Shown: in pieces, positions 1-6,476 of the stretch
Numbering within the stretch: the stretch's first letter is position 1
Layout: every line of letters begins with the position of its first letter
NCBI GenBank assembly: GCA_003133425.1
Contig: PKXI01000344.1
Coordinates: forward strand, 26,313-35,951
From: Acidobacteriaceae bacterium
GTDB taxonomy: Bacteria > Acidobacteriota > Terriglobia > Terriglobales > Acidobacteriaceae
Reading direction: 5' to 3'
Length of the DNA: 9,639 bases
Notes under the pieces: model-generated
What the model was told of the DNA's origin: nothing
What the model saw: the letters and a program-made list of their open reading frames with translations, nothing else
The model's database searches: none
Made by a program: the position numbers and the translations under genes

Positions 1-4
1 CGAA

Positions 5-2095
5 CTAGCTAGCCAGCTTCTTGGCCCCCTGCACACGAATCGAAACATGCACCAAACTCAGCGCCGCCGGAGTCACGCCCGGTATCCTGCTCGCCTGCCC
101 AATCGTGATCGGCCGAACCCGCTCCAGCGTTTCACGCATCTCGCGCGAGAGCCCGCTGATGGAGCCGTACTCGATCCACTCAGGAATCGCGACAGCCTCC
201 GCAGCCTTCAGCTTTGCAATCGACTTCTTCTGCTGCTCCAGGTAGCCGGCAAACTTGATCTCTGTCTCAACGGCCCGCACCTCATTGCGCAGCACGGCTA
301 TCTCCACCCGTCCGGTCGTTGAACGAAGATGATCGGGTGCCCCATCCATTCCGCGCTCTTTGCGGAATGGGTGGGAACTCAGAAGCTCGTTCAGTTCGGC
401 AGCCATCTCCCGCAGCAGCGGATCTCCCATCAACTCTTCCCGCATCGCGCCAAGCACAGGTTCAATCGTGACTTCAGGCCGCTTCAGCAGTTGCGCCCAC
501 GTCAGCCCGGCAGTCGTTGTCAGTGCGCCGAACCCCGCCGCTGCAAGCTTCTCGGTGTCCACCTTGCCGGTAACGAGCATCCGTTCCAGCGCGCCCATCC
601 GCTCCTGCTTCCGCTCATACTCAGCCCAGGCCTCGTCATTGATCAGCCCCAGCTTCCGCCCATAAGGAGTCAATCGCTTGTCCGCATTGTCAATGCGCAG
701 ATGCAGCCTGAACTCCGCCCGCGAGGTAAACATGCGGTACGGCTCGTTGGTCCCCTTTGAAATCAAATCGTCGACCAGAATGCCCGTGTAACCTTCAGTC
801 CGATCCATCGTGAACGGCGGCTCGCCCTTCAGCCATAGCGCCGCATTGATGCCGGCCATGATGCCTTGGCACGCCGCCTCTTCGTATCCACTTGTCCCAT
901 TAATCTGGCCCGCAAGATAAAGGCCTGTGAAGGCCTTAACGCGCAGAGTCCGGTCGAGCTCGGTCGCATCCACGCTGTCGTATTCAATCGCATAGCCGGG
1001 CCGCAGCATCTCCGCCTCGTCGAGCCCCGGAATCGAGTGCACAATCTGCCACTGCACCTCCATCGGCAGCGACGTCGACATTCCGTTCACATAAACCTCG
1101 TGCGTATTCAGCCCCTCGGGCTCAAGAAAAAACTGGTGCTGCGTCTTGTCGGGAAACTTGACGATCTTGTCCTCGATCGAAGGGCAATAGCGCGGCCCGA
1201 TCCCCTCAATCCGTCCCGAATACATCGCCGACCGATGCACATTCTCGCGAATAATGCGCAGCGTCTCCGGCGTGGTGAATGCAATGTGGCAGCTCACCTG
1301 CGGCTGCACAATCTTCTTGGTCCTGAAGCTGAATGGCGTAGGGTCCACATCGCCAGGCTGTTCTTCAAAGGTGTCCCACTTGATCGTCCGCCCATCCAGC
1401 CGCGGCGGCGTCCCTGTCTTCAACCGGCAAGTCCGCAGGCCCAGTGCTCGCAGCGCTTCTCCCAGCAGCACAGAGGCCGGTTCGCCGCTTCGTCCCGCCG
1501 GATACCGCTCCTCGCCGCAGTGAATCAGCCCATTCAGAAACGTGCCCGTAGTAATAATCGTGGCTCCGGCCAGCAGCCTGCGCCCATCGCGCAGTTTCAG
1601 CCCCAGCACCCGCCGCCTCGGACGCGCCGGCCGCGGAACTTCCGTCAGCTCGTCAACACCGTCGTCTTTCTGATCCCTGACACCTGATCCCTGATCCCTG
1701 TCGTCGATCACCAGATCCACAACCTCCGCCTGCCGAATGTGCAGCCCCGGCTGCGACTCCAGCACCTCCCGCATCTTCACGCGGTACAGCTGCTTGTCGC
1801 ACTGCGCCCGCGGACTCCAAACCGCCGGTCCGCGCGAGGTATTCAGCAGCCGGAACTGAATCCCCACCGCATCGGCCACCTCGCCCATAATGCCGCCCAG
1901 CGCATCCACCTCGCGCACCAGGTGTCCCTTGGCCACGCCGCCCACTGCCGGATTGCAGCTCATCTGCGCAATCAGGTCCATGTTCATGGTGATCAGCGCA
2001 GTCTTCAGCCCCATGCGCGCCGCCGCCATCGCCGCCTCGCACCCCGCGTGCCCCGCGCCAACCACAACCACATCGTATTGTTCAGTAAATGCCAT
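5..2095 (-). CDS. mnmG: tRNA uridine-5-carboxymethylaminomethyl modification enzyme MnmG (GidA)
   Basis: Complete 696-residue FAD-dependent enzyme. With its partner MnmE it installs the (carboxymethyl)aminomethyl group on the wobble uridine (U34) of certain tRNAs in the cytoplasm. The sequence shows the N-terminal dinucleotide-binding motif [12 protein letters not shown] (residues about 11-22), the SCNPAVGG signature with Cys47, TGTFLNG (about 183-189), YCPSIEDKI with Cys304 (the equivalent of the second conserved cysteine), [18 protein letters not shown], and the C-terminal [17 protein letters not shown] segment. Family members are usually about 620-640 residues. The excess lies mostly around residues 131-162, a low-complexity charged and Pro/Arg-rich insertion before the TGTFLNG strand, part of which is encoded by a 7-bp tandem repeat. 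The ATG start fits the family N-terminus, although only a weak GAG-type ribosome binding site precedes it. An inverted-repeat arm begins about 37 bp upstream. The partner mnmE and the frequent neighbour rsmG are not in the window. Identity is near certain. Confidence 0.97.
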   Translation of the reverse strand: MAFTEQYDVVVVGAGHAGCEAAMAAARMGLKTALITMNMDLIAQMSCNPAVGGVAKGHLVREVDALGGIMGEVADAVGIQFRLLNTSRGPAVWSPRAQCDKQLYRVKMREVLESQPGLHIRQAEVVDLVIDDRDQGSGVRDQKDDGVDELTEVPRPARPRRRVLGLKLRDGRRLLAGATIITTGTFLNGLIHCGEERYPAGRSGEPASVLLGEALRALGLRTCRLKTGTPPRLDGRTIKWDTFEEQPGDVDPTPFSFRTKKIVQPQVSCHIAFTTPETLRIIRENVHRSAMYSGRIEGIGPRYCPSIEDKIVKFPDKTQHQFFLEPEGLNTHEVYVNGMSTSLPMEVQWQIVHSIPGLDEAEMLRPGYAIEYDSVDATELDRTLRVKAFTGLYLAGQINGTSGYEEAACQGIMAGINAALWLKGEPPFTMDRTEGYTGILVDDLISKGTNEPYRMFTSRAEFRLHLRIDNADKRLTPYGRKLGLINDEAWAEYERKQERMGALERMLVTGKVDTEKLAAAGFGALTTTAGLTWAQLLKRPEVTIEPVLGAMREELMGDPLLREMAAELNELLSSHPFRKERGMDGAPDHLRSTTGRVEIAVLRNEVRAVETEIKFAGYLEQQKKSIAKLKAAEAVAIPEWIEYGSISGLSREMRETLERVRPITIGQASRIPGVTPAALSLVHVSIRVQGAKKLAS
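1670..1700 (-). repeat. Heptanucleotide tandem repeat (CAGGGAT/CAGGTGT) inside mnmG
   Basis: Read on the minus strand, this stretch is CAGGGAT, CAGGGAT, CAGGTGT, CAGGGAT, CAG: four 7-bp units plus three bases, with one variant unit. It is translated in mnmG as the local peptide [10 protein letters not shown] (about residues 133-142), so the 21-bp period reads as a 7-residue repeat. It lies in the part of MnmG that appears inserted relative to the usual family length. Because 7 is not a multiple of 3, gain or loss of one unit would shift the reading frame. The repeat is seen directly. That it is an interspersed element of this genome is inference. Confidence 0.85.
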
Positions 2096-2131
2096 CCAAC
2101 TCTATTCTACGGATTCTTTCTCCAAGATGCA

Positions 2132-2183
2132 GTCATCCTGAGCGACCGTAGCGAAGCGAAGGGAGTCGAAAGACCTGCATTTA
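2132..2183 (+). repeat. Left inverted-repeat arm of the GIY-YIG cassette
   Basis: This 52-bp arm begins GTCATCCTGAGCGA and ends GAGTCGAAAGACCTGCATTTA (here GAGTCGAA, A, GACCTGCATTTA). The reverse complement of 2560-2608 matches it at both ends. The middle differs: here it contains CCGTAGCGAAGCGAAGG, a purine-rich AGCGAAGCGAAGG run typical of interspersed palindromic repeats. Its outer edge lies about 37 bp upstream of the mnmG start codon, so it may form part of the mnmG leader or promoter region. Confidence 0.85.
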
Positions 2184-2241
2184 CTTTTCGGTGTGAATAC
2201 CGTCACGTTGCAGTGCTTTCCCTTGCATTTAGAGTCTCCCC

Positions 2242-2562
2242 ATGCACGAGGGCTACTACTTCACATACATCGTCGCCAGCCGAAGTTTGACCATCTACAT
2301 CGGCATGAGCGGGGACTTGCGGAAGAGAATGTTCGAGCACAAAAGGAAGCTGCACGAGGGATTCACAGCGACATATAACTGCAACCGGCTGGTATGGTTC
2401 GAGCGCTTCGTCGATCCGAGCAACGCAATAGCACGTGAAAAGCAGCTGAAAGGTTGGATGCGAGCTAAGAAGATCGCTTTGATTAAGAAGGCCAAACCCA
2501 CATGGACCGATCTGAGTGAAGAGTGGTTTACGCCAGAGGAATTGACTTGGACACCGAGCTAA
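2242..2562 (+). CDS. Small GIY-YIG superfamily nuclease
   Basis: A 106-residue protein covering a stand-alone GIY-YIG domain of the UPF0213/YhbQ-like type, which are small single-domain endonuclease-like proteins. The domain order fits. The first strand is YFTYIVAS (the GIY equivalent, residues 6-13). TIYIGMS (17-23) carries the YIG motif. DLRKRMFEHK (25-34) carries the expected catalytic arginine (Arg29) and a His33. NAIAREKQLKGW (61-72) has Glu66 in the place of the metal-binding glutamate. The C-terminus, KPTWTDLSEEW, is typical of the family. All expected catalytic residues appear intact. The ATG is chosen because the next Met (residue 22) would remove the YIG motif. No good Shine-Dalgarno is visible. 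The TAA stop (2560-2562) coincides with the inner edge of the right inverted repeat. The gene is convergent with the sensor gene and divergent from mnmG. Substrate and biological role are unknown. A repeat-processing role is inference from the flanks. Confidence 0.9.
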   Translation: MHEGYYFTYIVASRSLTIYIGMSGDLRKRMFEHKRKLHEGFTATYNCNRLVWFERFVDPSNAIAREKQLKGWMRAKKIALIKKAKPTWTDLSEEWFTPEELTWTPS

Positions 2563-2608
2563 ATGCAGGTCCTTCGACTCCGCTGAAATGCGCTTCGCTC
2601 AGGATGAC
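2560..2608 (-). repeat. Right inverted-repeat arm of the GIY-YIG cassette
   Basis: A 49-bp arm, inverted relative to 2132-2183. Read on the plus strand it starts TAAATGCAGG and ends GCTCAGGATGAC. Its first three bases are the nuclease stop codon. The middle (CGCTGAAATGCGCT) differs from that of the left arm, making it 3 bp shorter. It ends about 37 bp from the 3' end of the convergent sensor gene at 2645. Paired with the left arm it could form a long stem around the whole nuclease gene. Confidence 0.85.
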
Positions 2609-2644
2609 CGTATCTGTGGGATGGGCGAGAGTGAAACCGCAGCC

Positions 2645-4696
2645 TTACGCCGCCCTTAGCTCCAGAATGATCGCCGCCCCGCGCGGGTCGAGGTTCACCG
2701 CCGAAGCCCGCCCGTTGTGGTCGCGCAAAATCGTAGCGCATAAGCTCAACCCCAGCCCCACCGTCTCGCCGCCAATCTGTGTGGGTGTAAACGGATCGAA
2801 CGCGCGCTCGGGATCGAGGAACCCCGGCCCCGAGTGAGCCACCAGAATCTGCACCAGGTTGCCCTCGGCGGTTGCCTCCATGCGAATGGTCTTCGGCCCT
2901 TCAGGAATGGAAGCCGGACCCTGGTTCTCGATCGCCGCAATGGAATACTGCAGGCAATGCAGCACCGCCTGGCGCAGTTGATGCGCGCTACAAAGCACCC
3001 TGGGCAAGGCGGGTGCAATGTTTAGTTGGAATTCAATCGAGCGCTGCAAAAGCTCGGATCGATGGAGCTGTTCCAAATCGGCCAGCAGCTCGGCCACCGA
3101 GATCGCCGCAAGCTGATCATTCTGCACTCGCGAGATGCGCGTCAGGCTCTCCAGCATGGACCGCATGCGCCGCGCCTCGGTCAGAATCGACGTAACGCCC
3201 CTGCGCTCCGGGGCGTCCAGCGCCACTGTCTCTTCCAGCAGCGAGGCGTAGCCCAGAACCACCGTCAAGGGATTGTTCAAATGGTGGGTTACGTTGCTGG
3301 CCAGTTGGCCAAGCCCGGCGAGTTTTTCCGAGTCAATGAGCTTTTCAAACATGATGGTTTGGCTGCGCGTGGCCTGCAGCCTTGCCGTCAGCATTTCGAT
3401 CGGCAATAGGTCGTCGGCACGCAGCGGGTCCTGCTGTAGTCCCTTGGAACTCCCTTGTGTCGGCCGCATTCCGGCCAGCAACAGCGCACCTTCCGTAATT
3501 GCGCGTCCCGTCATCGGCACAGCCAGGGCCCTGGTAAACCGCAGCCGTTTCAAGTCGTCGCCGGGCTTGAGCCAGGGTGTCAAGTCCAGGTTGAGCGTCT
3601 GGCTGTGTTCCACGGCGGACGGAGCCGAACCGGGCGCCAGAAAATCCGCGGCGGGAATCCGCGCGGCCAATTTGCCCAGGGCCGCGACCGTGGCCTCGTC
3701 CAGCCCGGCAGACCCGGCCAGTCCATACCGGCCCGCGTTCTCAAGCAGCAGCGCGGCCTGCGCAAACCGGCTGTGCGTCATCACGACCCGGCAGATATCG
3801 CTCCCCTGGCGATCGAAGTCCTCCACCCGGCGCCGGGCAAGCATGAGATTCGTATAGGCTTCCAACTCGCGACGCGCCCTGCGCTCGCGCTCTCCGGCGA
3901 CCCTGTTCAGGTCCAGCTCATCCTCCAGCGTCAGCATGATCATGCCCAGCGCCGCCACTACCTTGCCCATCACGATGACGTGAATCAGGTTGATGTTGAT
4001 AGATGGATTGAGACCGATCGCGGGGACTATCTGCAAGTCGGTGAGCGACCAGGCGACAAATCCCATCACGCTCAAAACCACGCCGGGCGAGAAACGCTGG
4101 AAGACGAAAGCGAGCAGCAACGCAGTCATCAACAGATTGCCGCTCTCGACAAACGTCAGTGACCAGACGACTCCCGCGGTAAAGCAAACCCAGAGAGTCA
4201 GGCCGCCCATCACCGCGCAGAACGAAATCCCGAGCCAAACCGGCATGCGGTCCTGCGCCGCGCCCCAGAAAAGGACGACGACGATGGAGATCATTGCCAG
4301 GCCTGGAAAGATCAGCAGCGGCGACCCGCTGGGCGAGATGCCGTGGAACACCCCGTAAAAAACGAGTGAAGCGATCACTAGCGGAATTGTGTAGGGAATG
4401 ACGTAGAGGACATGCAACCGTCCAATACGAAAGCGCAACGGAGTCAGCGAGGCAATAAAAAGGGCTGAACTTACCAGCATGGCGGTTTGGCCGCCCGCAC
4501 CCATCCACGCATGTATCTGCCCGGCAAAAATCCACGGCCAGTGAATGTACCGCAGAAGCATCGAGAACATCGCAAATACGAAGCCCAGAAGCCACAGCAA
4601 CGTGCGCGTGTCACGAAACCGGAGATAAAGATATCCGAACGCGGGCAGCAGCAGGACACTGAGTGCTAGCGCGGGTGCATGGTAATAATCCGACAT
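2645..4696 (-). CDS. Multi-pass membrane sensor histidine-kinase-like protein with degenerate ATP-binding motifs
   Basis: 683 residues from the chosen ATG at 4696, where a GGAAGGAG ribosome binding site (4709-4716) lies about 12 bases upstream. An in-frame extension to 4807 would add 37 residues of non-membrane sequence over the promoter region and is less likely. Residues 1-257 hold about eight hydrophobic membrane segments. A charged coiled-coil-like stretch follows (about 259-292), then a GAF-like region (about 295-410, inferred from position only), then a HisKA-like segment, GLGQLASNVTHHLNNPLTVVLGYASLL (461-487; His471 is the likely phospho-acceptor), and a C-terminal HATPase_c-like domain. 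Key residues deviate. The acidic residue after the His is His472. The N-box reads QAVLHCLQYSIAA (576-588), lacking both usual Asn. The G1 box is HSGPG (621-625) instead of DxGxG. The G2 VGLGLS (646-651) remains. It may be a pseudokinase-like sensor or a divergent kinase. No response regulator is adjacent. The ligand is unknown. Confidence 0.82.
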   Translation of the reverse strand: MSDYYHAPALALSVLLLPAFGYLYLRFRDTRTLLWLLGFVFAMFSMLLRYIHWPWIFAGQIHAWMGAGGQTAMLVSSALFIASLTPLRFRIGRLHVLYVIPYTIPLVIASLVFYGVFHGISPSGSPLLIFPGLAMISIVVVLFWGAAQDRMPVWLGISFCAVMGGLTLWVCFTAGVVWSLTFVESGNLLMTALLLAFVFQRFSPGVVLSVMGFVAWSLTDLQIVPAIGLNPSININLIHVIVMGKVVAALGMIMLTLEDELDLNRVAGERERRARRELEAYTNLMLARRRVEDFDRQGSDICRVVMTHSRFAQAALLLENAGRYGLAGSAGLDEATVAALGKLAARIPAADFLAPGSAPSAVEHSQTLNLDLTPWLKPGDDLKRLRFTRALAVPMTGRAITEGALLLAGMRPTQGSSKGLQQDPLRADDLLPIEMLTARLQATRSQTIMFEKLIDSEKLAGLGQLASNVTHHLNNPLTVVLGYASLLEETVALDAPERRGVTSILTEARRMRSMLESLTRISRVQNDQLAAISVAELLADLEQLHRSELLQRSIEFQLNIAPALPRVLCSAHQLRQAVLHCLQYSIAAIENQGPASIPEGPKTIRMEATAEGNLVQILVAHSGPGFLDPERAFDPFTPTQIGGETVGLGLSLCATILRDHNGRASAVNLDPRGAAIILELRAA

Positions 4697-4745
4697 GAAA
4701 GCCTGAGTCTCCTTCCGCCCCCATAGTCTGGAACCGCAAGTTGGC

Positions 4746-4776
4746 TTGACGATTGTTGGCGGGAGTCCGGTATGAT
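4746..4776 (+). promoter_or_regulatory. Possible sigma-70-like promoter for the exported protein gene
   Basis: TTGACG (4746-4751) and TATGAT (4771-4776) resemble -35 and -10 hexamers, with a 19-base spacer that is longer than the optimal 17. They lie in the 180-bp divergent region between the sensor gene and the gene starting at 4877 and would give a 5' leader of roughly 90 bases. I saw no equally good match for the divergent sensor gene on the minus strand. Confidence 0.4.
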
Positions 4777-4863
4777 TCTCAGGAACGGCATGCGCCCCGC
4801 CTGCCACACGCCATTCGGTCGCGCCAGTGCCCCATTTCCCGACCCCTTATCTTGAGACCTCCC

Positions 4864-4868
4864 GGAGG
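4864..4868 (+). promoter_or_regulatory. Ribosome binding site deciding the ATG start at 4877
   Basis: GGAGG is placed 8 bases before the ATG at 4877, near-ideal spacing. It supports the longer form of the exported protein. A competing AGGAG lies further downstream at 4955-4959. Confidence 0.65.
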
Positions 4869-4876
4869 CCACGTAC

Positions 4877-5875
4877 ATGCGTCTAAAGTTGCAGCGGGAC
4901 CGGATACGCGCCGGACTGTACCGTCGCTTTCCGTCCATGCAAGCGAACTGCGCGAGGAGTTTAACCCCCTTGAAAAACCGTTGGTGGATCTTGATAAACC
5001 ATCCCTTATTGATATTGCTGGCAGTCGCAGGCTGCACTCTGGCCGCGGCGGCGCAGAGCAAAGACAGCTTTTCTCCCATGTCTTTGGATTCCGGCTTCGG
5101 GCATATGGATATCTCGGACCCCACCGTTGCTCCGGAACAGATCATCAAGCAGTTTGCCGCCAAGGAGAGCGAATTTCAGGACGCGCTCAACCACTACACT
5201 TATCGCCGCTACGCCCGCGTGCAGACTCTGGACGACGACAACAAGGTCGATGGCGAGTGGTACGAGGTTGACGATGTCATCTTCGACTCCACCGGCCGCC
5301 GCACAGAGAAAGTGGTCTTCGCACCGGGGAGCACTTTGCAGCGGGTCATGATGTCCCCCTCCGATCTGCAAGACATCTCGCACGGCTATCCCTTCGTTCT
5401 CACCACCGAAGACATTCCCCAGTACGACGTGAAATACGTGGGCCGTCAAAAAGTCGATGAAGTAGATTGTTACGTCTTCTCGGTCAGCCCCAAGGTCATC
5501 GAGAAAAAGAAGCGCTACTTCGACGGCCGCATCTGGGTTGACGCAACCGACCTGCAGATCGTCGTCACTAATGGCCGCATGGTACCCGACGACACCCGCA
5601 AGGGCAACGAAGATCTGCATCCCCCCTTCATGACCTGGCGGGAGCAGGTCGACGGTCATTACTGGTTCCCCGTCTACACCAAGGGCGAAGGCGAGCTCCA
5701 CTTTTCAGGCGGCAGCGGCTACATGGCCCAGGACGTGCACATCCGCGACACCGTCAAGTACTCCGACTACAAGCGCTTCGGCTCCACCAGCACCATCATC
5801 TACAACGGACAAACCGTCCCCGGCAGCAACCAGCAACCCACCACCCAGCAACCAGACACCAAGCCAAAGAAATAA
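4877..5875 (+). CDS. Exported protein of unknown function, possibly LolA/RseB-like fold
   Basis: 332 residues, with no family I can name with certainty. A hydrophobic segment (about residues 36-59, WWILINHPLLILLAVAGCTLAAAAQ) is a signal peptide. It could be cut by signal peptidase I after AAA, or processed as a lipoprotein at VAGC (Cys53). The mature part is rich in beta-strand patterns. Residues 185-275 (YVGRQKVDEVDCYVFSV, then a Lys-rich strand, FDGRIWVD, LQIVVTNGR, WFPVYTKGEGELHF) resemble the strand order of outer-membrane lipoprotein-sorting or RseB-like proteins, which is an impression of fold only. The C-terminus is a Pro/Gln/Thr-rich tail (316-332) ending in lysines. The ATG at 4877 has the best ribosome binding site. 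A TTG at 4970, preceded by AGGAG, would give the more conventional signal peptide start MKNRWWILI. A periplasmic or envelope role is likely. The gene is transcribed alone, divergent from the sensor gene. Confidence 0.8.
   Translation: MRLKLQRDRIRAGLYRRFPSMQANCARSLTPLKNRWWILINHPLLILLAVAGCTLAAAAQSKDSFSPMSLDSGFGHMDISDPTVAPEQIIKQFAAKESEFQDALNHYTYRRYARVQTLDDDNKVDGEWYEVDDVIFDSTGRRTEKVVFAPGSTLQRVMMSPSDLQDISHGYPFVLTTEDIPQYDVKYVGRQKVDEVDCYVFSVSPKVIEKKKRYFDGRIWVDATDLQIVVTNGRMVPDDTRKGNEDLHPPFMTWREQVDGHYWFPVYTKGEGELHFSGGSGYMAQDVHIRDTVKYSDYKRFGSTSTIIYNGQTVPGSNQQPTTQQPDTKPKK
4955..4959 (+). promoter_or_regulatory. Alternative ribosome binding site for a TTG start at 4970
   Basis: AGGAG lies 10 bases before an in-frame TTG at 4970-4972. 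Starting there would drop 31 arginine-rich residues (RLKLQRDRIRAG and following) and leave a short basic n-region directly before the hydrophobic signal segment. The choice between the two starts cannot be settled from the sequence alone. Confidence 0.4.
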
Positions 5876-6476
5876 TTCCAAAGAGCGTTTCCAAAGTCGA
5901 TTTGAGACAGGCCACGGTCGAGAAGCCGGCGAGCCATCAGTTATCTTTTCGTAAACCGGCCAGTACGCCCGCACTTTTCCCTAGGTAGCGCGTTTGATCA
6001 CAGGCCGAAAGTGCCGACTAAACTCCACACTGGATGCGGGGTTGAGAGTGCCTGTGCGTGCAGTGTCCGCGATTATGCTGCGGAACATCCCCTTCATTAC
6101 CAACCAGTCACTTCCGAATAGCCGACCAGCCGGCCGCGAGCGCAAGATTGGGCCGGGGCGAATCTGGAAACATGCACTGTCGGCGTCAACCCAGGTTCTG
6201 GTGCGGGCAGGTAGATGAACGCAAGCCAACCGGGACCAATCCACAGAATCCGGCTCGCATTATTAAATCGTGAGAGTCAGAAGAATACTGGTAAAGAGCG
6301 CCGATCGTGCTCTTGAAGTTGCCGCCCGGTTTGACAGTCGCGGCGCTCTTCCAGCAGGTTTGCCTATGGAATGGTCTTGCATGAAATGCATTTGCTTCGA
6401 AAATGCGTGGCCGCACGCCATATCCGAAAACCTGTTTACGTAAGTTGATGGCCATGCTGCACCGCGTGAACCACTC
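5876..6476. other. Convergent intergenic region without a supportable gene
   Basis: About 600 bp between the 3' ends of the exported protein gene and the TIGR03118 gene. Short open frames exist on both strands, such as minus 5981-6244 (87 codons) and minus 6186-6455 (89 codons). None has a good ribosome binding site, a recognisable family motif or clear coding character. The only clear structure is the inverted repeat at 6294-6350. No obvious intrinsic terminator follows the stop codon at 5875. The stretch may hold decayed gene remnants, but I cannot identify one. Confidence 0.5.
6294..6350. repeat. Perfect 10-bp inverted repeat with nested alternative hairpin
   Basis: AAGAGCGCCG (6294-6303) and CGGCGCTCTT (6341-6350) are exact reverse complements separated by 37 bases. 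The first arm can also pair with a nearer GCTCTT (6309-6314), giving a competing 6-bp hairpin. It lies about 127 bp past the stop of the minus-strand TIGR03118 gene, in non-coding sequence. It could be a transcript-end structure or a remnant of a small element. No U-run follows on either strand. Confidence 0.6.

Larger units (their letters stand above)
2125..2615 (+). mobile_element. Candidate inverted-repeat-flanked GIY-YIG nuclease cassette
   Basis: A unit of about 490 bp consists of one small GIY-YIG nuclease gene framed by inverted repeats of about 50 bp (2132-2183 and 2560-2608). The arms share a perfect 14-base outer end starting GTCATCCTGAGCGA and a 21-of-22-base inner end finishing CTGCATTTA, with a different middle. 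A weaker match (5 of 7) extends the arms to 2125 and 2615. The unit lies in an otherwise intergenic gap between the 3' end of the sensor gene and the 5' end of mnmG, in opposite orientation to both. No target-site duplication is visible. The arms and gene are seen directly. Treating them as one mobile or repeat-associated unit is inference. The alternative is a resident gene with two independently inserted repeat sequences beside it. Confidence 0.5.

Noticed and set aside
866..1687. Long plus-strand open frame (273 codons) antisense to mnmG
   Set aside because: It lies wholly opposite a confidently identified gene, its translation is Arg/His/Pro/Leu-rich without family motifs, and it has no ribosome binding site. 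It is a by-product of the high-GC codon usage of mnmG.
1739..2290. Plus-strand open frame of 183 codons spanning the mnmG 5' end and the left repeat arm
   Set aside because: It is antisense to conserved mnmG sequence and runs through the repeat arm into the nuclease gene in another frame. There is no recognisable protein.
2125..2615. Target-site duplication or insertion-sequence structure around the GIY-YIG cassette
   Set aside because: The bases directly outside the arms do not form a direct repeat; they weakly extend the inverted repeat instead. No transposase is encoded. I therefore call it a candidate cassette and not an insertion sequence.
3455..4162. Plus-strand open frame (235 codons) opposite the sensor gene
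   Set aside because: Its composition (Arg, Gln, His and Pro rich) is typical of antisense translation of GC-rich coding DNA, and the membrane and kinase-like protein on the other strand explains this DNA.
4697..4807. N-terminal extension of the sensor protein by 37 residues
   Set aside because: The ATG at 4807 lacks a ribosome binding site, the added residues are not membrane-like, and the ATG at 4696 has GGAAGGAG upstream and leads straight into the first membrane segment.
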